From Phycisphaerae bacterium (GTDB lineage Bacteria; Planctomycetota; Phycisphaerae; UBA1845): a stretch of 64,000 nucleotides of DNA. Within the stretch, counting starts at the first letter, position 1. Each line of letters starts with the position of its first letter. The notes below the pieces were generated by a model. That model had not been told where the DNA came from, made no database searches, and saw only the letters and a program-made list of their open reading frames with translations. Below, piece after piece: positions 46,287-53,821 of this stretch. Position numbers and translations under genes: made by a program. The DNA is taken from assembly GCA_029260135.1 (NCBI GenBank), contig JAJDDV010000149.1, forward strand, positions 1 to 64,000, given 5' to 3'.

Positions 46287-46796
46287 CCGCCGGTTCTCTC
46301 GCTTCTCATTCTACCTGCGCCGTGTGGTGTTTCTCAAATCGGCTTTTTTGGGGTGCCTGCGCAAGTTCTTTCATCGTGCGGGATGCGGGGATCGGCACGG
46401 TGGATTAGAGCTTCGTCAGCGGTGTGCTGATGGGCGTCAATGGTCACTGCACAAAGGGGGGAAGGGAGAAACACTGGCGGACGAGCGGAGGGTGTCCGGG
46501 AATTCCAGTCCGTCCAAGCGTTGACTGTCGGCTCCGCTTGTACCGCCTTTCTTGCGGCGACAGCGCGTTGCAGGGCGGGGGAATAGACGGCACGGTCCGG
46601 TGTCTTCGACCCCTTTGGGGTCGCTGTCTTGGGGGGGAGAGGTTCCGGCGGCGTCGCCCGACAAGATCGGGATTGCATTCGCCTGCGGCGGTCTTGCCGC
46701 CGGCTCTTGAAGCCTTCCGGGCTGTAGGACGTGCATGCAGATGCCGGCTGTAGACGGTACTTCACCGGTTGGAAACCGGTGCCACACGGCATGCCC

Positions 46797-46877
46797 GCGC
46801 CTTCGGCTTGGGCATGGCACCCCGTGCCTTCGGCTTGGGCATGGCACCCCGCGCCTTCGGCTTGGGCATGGCACCCA
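46797..46877 (+). repeat. Three tandem 27-bp repeats
   Basis: Units at 46797-46823, 46824-46850 and 46851-46877 share CCTTCGGCTTGGGCATGGCA and differ at only two positions. The core is a variant of the GCTTCGCTTGGCCATG repeat seen at 49267 and 52861. A period of 27 keeps a frame open, but no translation signal is near. Confidence 0.9.
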
Positions 46878-47021
46878 GCGCCCCCGCGACGAATTCTCGG
46901 AAAGCCTCGGACGAGCCGCCAGTGGCACACGAGGACCGGTCCATTCCTCCTTCTTCGCGTGACCGAGCGCGGGTCGCACGGTCAGGCTGGATCGCACTGG
47001 GGGGGCGGTGGGCTCGGTGCT

Positions 47022-47050
47022 TTGGATGGAGAAGAGCGATTTGATACAAT
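47022..47050 (+). promoter_or_regulatory. Candidate promoter of the second CTERM gene
   Basis: TTGGAT (47022-47027) and TACAAT (47045-47050) are 17 nt apart. Transcription would start near 47057, 38 nt before the ATG at 47095. Confidence 0.4.
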
Positions 47051-47094
47051 GCGATCTCGCAAACTGCTGATCCATGTTGAGAGAGAGTCCTGTG

Positions 47095-48342
47095 ATGGGG
47101 CAACGATGTGTGCCACTTTTGATCGCGCTGATGGCGAGCGGTGTGTCGGCGCAGCCTCATGCGCCATCGAGTCCTGTAAGGGCTCCGGATCGTGCAACCG
47201 TCTTGGAAGACAAAACCTGGTTTACGCCGAATCTCGGCAGCGTGGACATGCTGGATCTGTTCGCGTCGCCCGAGCGGTGGGCGACGGCCCGGTCGATGGT
47301 CGATGTCTTCAAGTTCTATCTGTTGCAGGTCGGTAGTGCGGGCTGGAGTTGCACGGTCAACCCGACCTCGAATTGCGCGACCAACCATCTCCAGAACTTC
47401 GCAGCCCAGGACGCGTTTTCCAAGCTGAACGCGTGGGGAATCGATATTGCGCTCGAGTCGTTCTTTGCCGGGCCGATCGAGTCGGTCGATCCGATTGTGT
47501 GTACGACCAGCCAGCGCGTCGCTGCCCTGACGCTGGACGGTTCCATCAACGGAATCCAAAGCGTACAGCAAAACGGAGGGGTCGTTCGCTATCTGGTGAT
47601 GGATGAGCCGATTCGGCAATGGTATCCGACCCAGTTCCACTTGGTTTCGGGGCAGACGGATCCGCGACCTTGCCTGACGACCTCGCTCGGCAGTCTGGCG
47701 GACGATGTGGCGCAATACATCCTCACGATGCAGTCGCTGGTTCCCTCGGTTTCCATCGGGCAGATCGAACTCTACCCGGAGGTCGGCGTGGATCAGTTCA
47801 AGGCGTGGGTTCTGGCGCTCGAGGCGAGGGGCGTGTCGCTGCCGTTTCTGCACCTGGATGTCCACGGACCAAGAGTTGCCCAGTACATCGGGTTTGGGAT
47901 GGACATCAACGTCGCGGCAGATCTGGCGGAGCTGAAGTCGTTCATGGCGGCTCACGGCATTGCGCTGGGCGTGGTGGTCACGGACCTCCAATGGAACAGC
48001 CAGGTCTGGGAGGAGAGCGCGTATACGGACAGCACCTACTTCGACAACACGATGGCGTGGGTGAACGAGCTGCGCGCGGCGGACGCGCACCTGGACCACT
48101 ATGTCTTTCAGAGTTGGGTGTTGCCGTATTACACGACGGGTGTGGGTCCCAACCAGATCCCGACGAATCTGCCGGACGATGACCCGTTGCGGGCAACGCA
48201 CACGCGATTGATTGTCGAGGCTGCGCCTTTGCTGGAGGCGTTGGACGCGGTTCCGGCGATATCGGACTGGGGCCTGATTGCGCTGGGCCTACTTGTGGTG
48301 ACGGGTGGCACGCTGATTCAGCGCCGGGTGTGGGCCGGGTGA
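47095..48342 (+). CDS. Exported TIM-barrel-like protein with CTERM sorting tail
   Basis: A 415-residue protein with a signal peptide (LLIALMASGVSAQ). The body (about 40-380) reads like a glycosidase- or phosphodiesterase-type alpha/beta barrel, with MDEPIRQWYPTQFHL and PFLHLDVHGPRV among the acidic segments, but the family is not recognised and a catalytic pair cannot be named. The last 35 residues (VPAISDWGLIALGLLVVTGG plus basic residues) form the same type of sorting tail as the protein at 41885. The ATG at 47095 has GAGAGAG eight nt upstream; an ATG at 47074 has no site. Confidence 0.7.
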   Translation: MGQRCVPLLIALMASGVSAQPHAPSSPVRAPDRATVLEDKTWFTPNLGSVDMLDLFASPERWATARSMVDVFKFYLLQVGSAGWSCTVNPTSNCATNHLQNFAAQDAFSKLNAWGIDIALESFFAGPIESVDPIVCTTSQRVAALTLDGSINGIQSVQQNGGVVRYLVMDEPIRQWYPTQFHLVSGQTDPRPCLTTSLGSLADDVAQYILTMQSLVPSVSIGQIELYPEVGVDQFKAWVLALEARGVSLPFLHLDVHGPRVAQYIGFGMDINVAADLAELKSFMAAHGIALGVVVTDLQWNSQVWEESAYTDSTYFDNTMAWVNELRAADAHLDHYVFQSWVLPYYTTGVGPNQIPTNLPDDDPLRATHTRLIVEAAPLLEALDAVPAISDWGLIALGLLVVTGGTLIQRRVWAG

Positions 48343-48396
48343 AGTCGAAGACGCCGTGTCTGGGTTCGTGTGACGGTGTGTGTAACCTGCGGTGGG

Positions 48397-49077
48397 CTAC
48401 ACATCGCTCGCACGGTTTCGGCTGACGAGTTGATCCGCGAGGCGGGTTGGTTCGGGGAGTCGGCGTCCGTTACAAGCGTTTAACGTAATGCGAACGGCGG
48501 CGTCGAGTGAGAGTCGATGGCCTACGCTGACGTAGACGGGTTTGACGTTGTCGCGTGTTCGCACGGCCATTCCGATGCGTTTTTCCTTGTGCAGAAGGGG
48601 TGCGGTCGAGCCGGCGCGGTTATCGAGGGGTTCGTGGTTTCCGATCAAGAGGCTTTTCGCGCAGCCGATGCTGGGTCGGTCGATCAGCAATCCCACATGG
48701 CAGGCGAGTCCGAAGCGGCGTGGATGGGCCAGTCCTTGCCCGTCGAACAGGAAGGCGTGGGGCGTGGATTTGAGTTTGCGCAATGCGGCGAGCACGGCCG
48801 GCGCCTCGCGAAAGGAGAGCAAGCCCGGAACATAGGGGAACCGCAGTGTGCGTCGAACGAGATGCCGCTCGACGACTTCCCGGGCTTTGACGTCCCACAC
48901 CACGACGCCGCCGATGCACTCGCTCTGGTCGGGCGAGAGTGCCATATCGACGCCGGCGAGGAGTCTTGGTCGGGCGATGGATCCGCGAGTGATCACGCGG
49001 GGTGCCAGGTCTTGTTGGATGGTGATGGCACGTTTCGGCGAGACGGACCAGGAATGGGGGACGCGTGGGATCTTCAC
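48397..49077 (-). CDS. nfi: Endonuclease V
   Basis: Endonuclease V nicks DNA or RNA next to deoxyinosine or inosine. The 226-residue protein has the active-site residues: Asp44 in LLAGVDMAL, the wedge and Glu91 in PYVPGLLSFREAP, and Asp112 in FDGQGLAHPRRFGLA. These give the D-E-D metal site of the family and normal length. It converges with the CTERM gene upstream. Confidence 0.93.
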   Translation of the reverse strand: MKIPRVPHSWSVSPKRAITIQQDLAPRVITRGSIARPRLLAGVDMALSPDQSECIGGVVVWDVKAREVVERHLVRRTLRFPYVPGLLSFREAPAVLAALRKLKSTPHAFLFDGQGLAHPRRFGLACHVGLLIDRPSIGCAKSLLIGNHEPLDNRAGSTAPLLHKEKRIGMAVRTRDNVKPVYVSVGHRLSLDAAVRITLNACNGRRLPEPTRLADQLVSRNRASDV

Positions 49078-49172
49078 GATGCCGGAACACCGAGAGGTTG
49101 TTTCAATGCTGTTTCTCGTGCGTCACGCGTGACTCAACGGTGCGGGCGAATCCGAGTCTTCTCAACGGCGAA

Positions 49173-49194
49173 CACTGGCAGCAAGCTGCCAGTG
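49173..49194. repeat. Perfect 10-bp-arm palindrome
   Basis: CACTGGCAGC and its exact complement surround AA. It is followed by GGGGCACCC, matching the CATGGCACCC end of the repeats nearby, so it looks like a member or module of the same family. Confidence 0.8.
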
Positions 49195-49266
49195 GGGCAC
49201 CCGGCGTGGACCATGGCACCCGGCGGTCGATTAAGCATGGCCACGCAAGCGTGGACCATGGCACCC

Positions 49267-49359
49267 GTGCGGAACAGCATGGCGGCGCTTCGCTTGGCCA
49301 TGGCACCCGTCGTCGTGCGGAACAGCATGGCGGCGCTTCGCTTGGCCATGCCACCCGTC
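49267..49359 (+). repeat. Two near-identical 45-bp repeats, 48-bp period
   Basis: Copies at 49267-49311 and 49315-49359 differ by one base (CATGGCACCC against CATGCCACCC). Each contains CATGGCGGCGCTTCGC then TTGGCCATG, which folds into a hairpin with CATGGC/GCCATG outer and GCG/CGC inner pairs. Confidence 0.9.
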
Positions 49360-49515
49360 GGTGGCACCCAGCGTGGAATCTTCACCGTGCTACAACGTAT
49401 ACTGCAGAGGCTCTGCTGTCGAAGCGCCCGGGGAACTGGAGGCTATCCCAGGACCTTGTTGTTAGCGGAGTGCGAGCACGCTGCACATAAGATTCCCCGG
49501 CGTTTTGCGAGGTCG

Positions 49516-49533
49516 CGCGGGCTGAAGCCCGCG
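49516..49533. repeat. CGCGGGCT hairpin after the HtrA gene
   Basis: An 8-bp perfect stem (CGCGGGCT/AGCCCGCG) with a GA loop lies 22 nt past the HtrA stop on the minus strand. This GC-rich form is common as a REP-type element in other genomes; a terminator or stabiliser role for HtrA mRNA is possible although no T-run follows. Confidence 0.6.
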
Positions 49534-49555
49534 GCTCAGGGGTTTGGGATAGGCT

Positions 49556-50722
49556 CTACTGCGTTGTACGAGGTTCGGCTTGTTCCGCGAGTGACAGGCC
49601 TTCGAACCGGTCGGTCAGCGTGACGGTGGTTGTTCGTTTGACGCCCTTTCGCAGGAAGGTCAGCGGGACCTCCGCGCCGACAGGCGTGAAGCCGACGAGG
49701 CGCACCAAGTGATCGGAGTTTTCGATCGGTGAACCGTCGTACTCGATGACGATGTCTTGGGGTTTCAGGCCCGCTTCGGCTGCTGGGCCGTCGGGAAGCG
49801 TGATGCGATCGAGCTTGGCACCGTGAAAGACGCGCGAATCGGCGACGAGGGGCGACCGCGGTCGGTCTACCTCGGCTACCATAACGCCGAGGAATCCGTA
49901 TCGGACGGCGTCGCCGGCTTTGAGTGTATTGAGGATTCTACGCGTGAATTTGTCGATCGGGATGGCAAAGCCGTGTCCCTCGCTGACGCCGGAACTGGTT
50001 TCGATCGCGGTGACGACGCCGACGGCTTCGCCGTCGATGTTGAAGAGCGCTCCGCCGCTTCCGCCGGGGTTGATGGTGGCGGAGGTTTCGATCATGTTTC
50101 CGTAGTATTGCCGATCGCGATCGTCCGCGAGTCGATCGGTCATCTGGCGTTCGAGCGCGCTGATCACACCGTAGGTCACCGAGGTCCGCCCGTCGTTATT
50201 GGCCAGGCCGAAGGGGTTTCCACAGGCGAAGACCCACTGATTGATTTTCGCATCGGTCGCATCGCCGAAACGGACCGGTCGAAGTTTGAGCCCTTCCTCG
50301 TCGATTCTGATGACGGCGAGGTCGCTACGGCGGTCACCCTGCATGACGGTCGCGTCGTACTTGAGTCCGTTGTGCAGAATGACAGAAACGACGTCGGCGT
50401 CCTCGATAACGTGACGGTTTGTCGCGATGTATCCGTTTGCGTCGATGATGAACCCGGAGCCCTGGCTCAGCGGGCGTACGACGCGGCGACCGGCGCCGCC
50501 GTTGCGGCTGGGTACGCGATAGGTCTTGATGGCGACGACGGATGGGCGGACGTCGTCGGCGAGTCTGACGAAGGCGTTTTGGAGGGCTTTGAGATCGGCC
50601 AGTTCGTATCGTTTGGGGAGGTCGGCGCGTGCCGCAAGTGGTGCGACGCCCATCAGCGTCACCGCGAGTGCCCCCCTCAAGATGTTTCCAGACCGTCTTG
50701 CCCGCATCATGACCTTCGCCAT
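49556..50722 (-). CDS. HtrA/DegP-type periplasmic serine protease with one PDZ domain
   Basis: The 388-residue protein has a signal peptide (ending AARA), a trypsin-like domain with the triad His104 (YIATNRHVIED), Asp134 (RRSDLAVIRI) and Ser222 (INPGGSGGALFN), and one C-terminal PDZ domain (about 280-365, GPAAEAGLKPQDIVIEYDG). It would degrade or refold damaged envelope proteins. GGGAGA precedes the ATG. It is divergent from mutS2 and the two share a -10 region. Confidence 0.92.
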   Translation of the reverse strand: MAKVMMRARRSGNILRGALAVTLMGVAPLAARADLPKRYELADLKALQNAFVRLADDVRPSVVAIKTYRVPSRNGGAGRRVVRPLSQGSGFIIDANGYIATNRHVIEDADVVSVILHNGLKYDATVMQGDRRSDLAVIRIDEEGLKLRPVRFGDATDAKINQWVFACGNPFGLANNDGRTSVTYGVISALERQMTDRLADDRDRQYYGNMIETSATINPGGSGGALFNIDGEAVGVVTAIETSSGVSEGHGFAIPIDKFTRRILNTLKAGDAVRYGFLGVMVAEVDRPRSPLVADSRVFHGAKLDRITLPDGPAAEAGLKPQDIVIEYDGSPIENSDHLVRLVGFTPVGAEVPLTFLRKGVKRTTTVTLTDRFEGLSLAEQAEPRTTQ

Positions 50723-50775
50723 CGCTGCTATCTCCCGTCCATCTTGGCCGCCCGATACCCAGCCGGGCGGTTTGG

Positions 50776-50809
50776 TATATTATAGCCGCGTAGGGGCGGA
50801 AGTGTGCAA
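50776..50809. promoter_or_regulatory. Overlapping divergent promoters, HtrA / mutS2
   Basis: On the minus strand TTGCAC (50804-50809) and a perfect TATAAT (50779-50784) are 19 nt apart and serve HtrA. On the plus strand TATATT (50776-50781) with TG three nt before it forms an extended -10 toward mutS2. The two -10 elements share three bases, so the genes should compete for polymerase. Confidence 0.4.
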
Positions 50810-50873
50810 CCGTCTCTATCGGACGTGAACGACGGAGTTCTGGGCTGAGGCGAGACCTTGCGGGGCCGTTTTC

Positions 50874-52787
50874 TTGAATGACGTGACGATAGGCAAGCTC
50901 GAGTTCGACCGCGTTCGCGAGGCGTTGGCCGGTTATTGCGGGACGGGCCTGGGGAAGCGGCTGGCGCTCTCCGTGCGCCCCACGATCAAAGCGAAACAGG
51001 TTCGCGAATGGCTTTCACAGGTGCGGGAGCTGACTTCGATCGTCGAGGAGGGCTCGCCGCCGCCGCTGGGGGGGGTCCACGATGTTCGCGAGCAGGTCCG
51101 GTCGTCGGCCTTTCCGACGCCGCTGGAGCCGGAGGTTCTGGCGAGCATCGCGGAGACGATGGCGGCTACGGGGCCGCTGCGGAGCTGGTTCGAAGGCATC
51201 GCGGAGGTGGCGCCCGTTTTGTCGAAACTTGCAGACCAGGTTCATGACTTGATGCCTTTGGGCGAAGCGATCTGGGAGAAGATCGAATCGCGCGGTCATG
51301 TTCGCGATCACGCCAGCCCTCGCCTCGCGTCGATTCGAGGCGCCATCGAGCGCGCCCGTAGCGAAGTCCGGGTTGTGTTTGATCGCATTCTGCGTCGGAC
51401 CAGCCTGACGCGGATGTTGCAGTATGGCGGGGCGACGTTCCACAGTGATCGAATGGTGCTCCCGTTGAAGGCGGAGCATCGTGGCCGCATTCCGGGGATT
51501 ATCCACCGAACATCCGACTCGGGCGCAACGCTGTTCGTCGAGCCGTCGGAATCCGTCGAGTTGAACAACTCGATCGTTCGGCTGCGCGAGGAAGAGAGCA
51601 AGGAGGTTACGCGGATTCTGCGTGAACTGTCGCAGGAGGTTCACGCCCATGTCCGACCGATCATGGTCACGCTCCGTGCGATCGGGGCCGTTGATCTCAT
51701 CGTCGCCAAGCACAAGTACGCGAAGAAGCGCCGGTGCGTTTGTCCTGAGGTGGATGATACCGGCGTGCTCGATCTGCACGAGGCCAGGCATCCGCTACTG
51801 GTCGAGCTGTTCGACGAGGCGTGCGAAGAGGGCACGGCGCCGCGCGAGGTGGTTCCGATCGACATTCGGCTGGGCGACGACTTCGACATTTTGGTCATCA
51901 CCGGTCCGAACACGGGGGGGAAGACGGTGGCGATCAAGACGCTTGGTCTCATCGCGATCATGACGCAGTGCGGGATTCCGATTCCGGCGGGTGAGGGCTC
52001 GCGCATGCCCGTGTTCCACAACATCGTGATCGACATCGGTGACGAGCAGAGCCTGCAGCAGTCGTTGAGCACGTTCAGCTCTCATCTCGAGACGCAACTC
52101 GACATCATCGGTCACTCCGGACCGCGTACGCTGGTGTTGGTGGATGAGCTGGGGGCGGGGACGGATCCGGATGAAGGGGCGGCGATCGGGCGGGCCATTC
52201 TCTCGGAGCTGTTGCGATTGGGCGCCAAGGCCGTCGTCACGACGCATCTGTCGGCGTTGAAAGCCGTAGCGTATACGACGGACCGTGTGGACAACGCCTC
52301 CGTCGAGTTCGACGCGCAGACGTTGCGGCCGACGTTTCATCTCCGGTTGGGAGAACCGGGCAACAGCAACGCGCTGATCATCGCCAAACGCCTCGGAATG
52401 CCCGCGCGATTGGTCAAGACAGCCAAGGGTTTCCTCGATGACCGGACGCGGGCGCTCAACCAGGCGATCCAGGGGACGCTGCAGTCCCGGCGAGAGGCGG
52501 AGTCGGCTCGAAAGGCCGCTCGCGAGGCGAAACTGGAGGCGGGGCGGGAGCGGGACATGTACGAGCGCGACCGCGATGCGCTGCGTCGCCAGCAGGACGC
52601 CTATGAACAGTGGACGAAGTGGATTGATACGTTGCGATCCGGCGATCCGGTCTACCTGAAGTCTCTCAAGCGACCGGCCAAGGTCGTCCGCATGGAGCTG
52701 CACAAGCAGCGCGCACTTGTTTCGACCGGTGCGCTGGACATCGAAGTGCCACTTCGTGACATCGACGCGCCGCGGGACGAAGACTAG
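50874..52787 (+). CDS. mutS2: MutS2 family ATPase lacking the Smr domain
   Basis: MutS2 proteins bind branched DNA or stalled, collided ribosomes. The 637-residue protein has the MutS-type lever (GATLFVEPSESVELNN), Walker A GPNTGGKTVAIKT (about 344-351), Walker B LVLVDELGAGTDPDEGAA, the ATP-sensing VVTTHLSALKAVAY, a coiled segment and a small KOW-like beta domain. It ends there; the C-terminal Smr nuclease domain of most MutS2 (about 780 residues) is missing, and the downstream DNA shows no remnant of it. The start is TTG at 50874 or GTG at 50883. The stop is followed by dispersed repeats. Confidence 0.88.
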   Translation: MNDVTIGKLEFDRVREALAGYCGTGLGKRLALSVRPTIKAKQVREWLSQVRELTSIVEEGSPPPLGGVHDVREQVRSSAFPTPLEPEVLASIAETMAATGPLRSWFEGIAEVAPVLSKLADQVHDLMPLGEAIWEKIESRGHVRDHASPRLASIRGAIERARSEVRVVFDRILRRTSLTRMLQYGGATFHSDRMVLPLKAEHRGRIPGIIHRTSDSGATLFVEPSESVELNNSIVRLREEESKEVTRILRELSQEVHAHVRPIMVTLRAIGAVDLIVAKHKYAKKRRCVCPEVDDTGVLDLHEARHPLLVELFDEACEEGTAPREVVPIDIRLGDDFDILVITGPNTGGKTVAIKTLGLIAIMTQCGIPIPAGEGSRMPVFHNIVIDIGDEQSLQQSLSTFSSHLETQLDIIGHSGPRTLVLVDELGAGTDPDEGAAIGRAILSELLRLGAKAVVTTHLSALKAVAYTTDRVDNASVEFDAQTLRPTFHLRLGEPGNSNALIIAKRLGMPARLVKTAKGFLDDRTRALNQAIQGTLQSRREAESARKAAREAKLEAGRERDMYERDRDALRRQQDAYEQWTKWIDTLRSGDPVYLKSLKRPAKVVRMELHKQRALVSTGALDIEVPLRDIDAPRDED

Positions 52788-52860
52788 GCGTTGCTACCTG
52801 TTCTCGCTCGGTCTCAGTGGGCACACTTGCAGCACACTGGCGGACGAGCCGTCAGAGGCG

Positions 52861-52942
52861 CCCGATCGTCACATGGCGGCGCTTCGCTTGGCCATGGCAC
52901 CCGATCGTCACATGGCGGCGCTTCGCTTGGCCATGCCACCCG
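52861..52942 (+). repeat. Two tandem 39-bp repeats after mutS2
   Basis: Units begin at 52861 and 52900, each with CCCGATCGTCACATGGCGG then CGCTTCGCTTGGCCATG. The core is the same as at 49281. ACACTGGCGGACGAGCCG at 52834 just before matches the half-palindrome near 46472. Confidence 0.9.
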
Positions 52943-52966
52943 TCGAGTTTTGTACTCAGGCGAAGC

Positions 52967-53791
52967 CTAGTCTTGCGATTCTGTTGTTACCGGGCGGTGT
53001 GCTATCGGTGTTCCACACTCGGGGCAGTTTGCGGAGGTGAGCTTGTAGAGCGGATAGCCGCAGGTGGTGCAGGTTTCCTCGTCGATGTCGATCAGAAAGC
53101 GGAGGCTGCAACCACCACAACTCGATCGCCCCATGGGGAGCTTCTGTGAGAGTTCGCACCGTGGGCAGGTCATTCTGAGCGCCGGCTCAAAGGTGCGGAT
53201 CGCCTCGCGCACGCGTATGGCGGAGATCCGGTGCAGGATCGGCGTCGCGATCGTTCCGCAGGCCACCACTATTGAGACCACGCCCATGAAGCGCATCCAG
53301 TCATCGCCGCTCGTCGTGTACACAATGGTCAACGTGAGGAGGGTCGCCAATGTGACGACGGCGATGACGGTGAGACGCCGAATCCATGTGTACTGGCGCC
53401 GCAATCTTGCCAGCGACATCAGGCCGATGTGCGGGAAGGCTACGCCCCAAACACACGCGATCCCCATGAACTCGAAATAGGATTGGCCATGGCCGGTCTG
53501 GAACAGCCATCGCTCGGCCCAGATTCCAACGAGCACCATCACCAGCGCGACGGACACGGCGACCATGCCGAGCGGACCGACCGGGTGCCAGCGTCGGCGC
53601 TCCCACGGAATGGCGGCGGATAGACCGAGGATCGATGCGGCGGCTACCACGGCAGTCGTTCCCAGCACCCTGGCTTCGAGATATCCGAAACCCGCGAAAA
53701 GCAGGCAGTAGACGCCGACGGCTCCGCACGCGGCGATCGAAACGATGAATCCGATCAACAGGCTTCGCTGGGTCTGCGATTTCATGGGCAT
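52967..53791 (-). CDS. Multi-pass membrane protein with C-terminal zinc ribbons
   Basis: A 274-residue protein with six or seven membrane helices in the first 185 residues, then a cytoplasmic Cys-rich tail: CPRCELSQKL and CGGC, then CTTCGYPLYKL and CPECGTPI. The CxxCGYPL...CPECG arrangement is a rubredoxin-like zinc ribbon often seen in Phycisphaerae membrane proteins. Function is unknown. The start has ATG twice (53791 and 53785) and no clear ribosome binding site. It follows the next gene with a 30-nt gap. Confidence 0.65.
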   Translation of the reverse strand: MPMKSQTQRSLLIGFIVSIAACGAVGVYCLLFAGFGYLEARVLGTTAVVAAASILGLSAAIPWERRRWHPVGPLGMVAVSVALVMVLVGIWAERWLFQTGHGQSYFEFMGIACVWGVAFPHIGLMSLARLRRQYTWIRRLTVIAVVTLATLLTLTIVYTTSGDDWMRFMGVVSIVVACGTIATPILHRISAIRVREAIRTFEPALRMTCPRCELSQKLPMGRSSCGGCSLRFLIDIDEETCTTCGYPLYKLTSANCPECGTPIAHRPVTTESQD

Positions 53792-53821
53792 GGGAATGCC
53801 ATCGGGACGTGTCGGTAGCCC

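Larger units (their letters stand above)
46287..47094. repeat. Intergenic repeat island rich in palindromes
   Basis: About 800 nt with no gene but a dense set of perfect hairpins: CGACCCC/GGGGTCG (46607-46623), CCCGA/TCGGG (46657-46671), CGGCGG/CCGCCG (46686-46702) and CACCGGTT/AACCGGTG (46763-46781). Three tandem 27-bp units follow (46797-46877). CACTGGCGGACGAGC near 46473 and CGAGCCGCCAGTGGCAC near 46909 look like the two halves of one larger palindrome lying 430 nt apart. Apparent reading frames through it simply translate the repeats. Confidence 0.7.
49078..49555. other. Intergenic repeat-bearing region, nfi / HtrA
   Basis: 478 nt without a gene. It carries a perfect hairpin (49173-49194), a GCAAGCGTGGACCATGGCAC variant near 49244, two 45-bp repeat copies (49267-49359) and a CGCGGGCT hairpin (49516-49533). 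Frames seen here only translate the repeats. Confidence 0.6.

Noticed and set aside
46797-46877. CRISPR array
   Set aside because: The 27-bp units abut directly with no spacers, and there are no cas genes.
46762-48201. 479-codon minus-strand frame across the repeat island and the barrel-like protein
   Set aside because: Part of it translates the 27-bp tandem repeat and the rest is antisense to a signal-peptide-bearing gene.
49103-49385. Small frames reading repeats of the form MAALRLAMAP
   Set aside because: They translate the intergenic repeat copies; the same peptide recurs at 52861 because the DNA repeats, not because of protein conservation.
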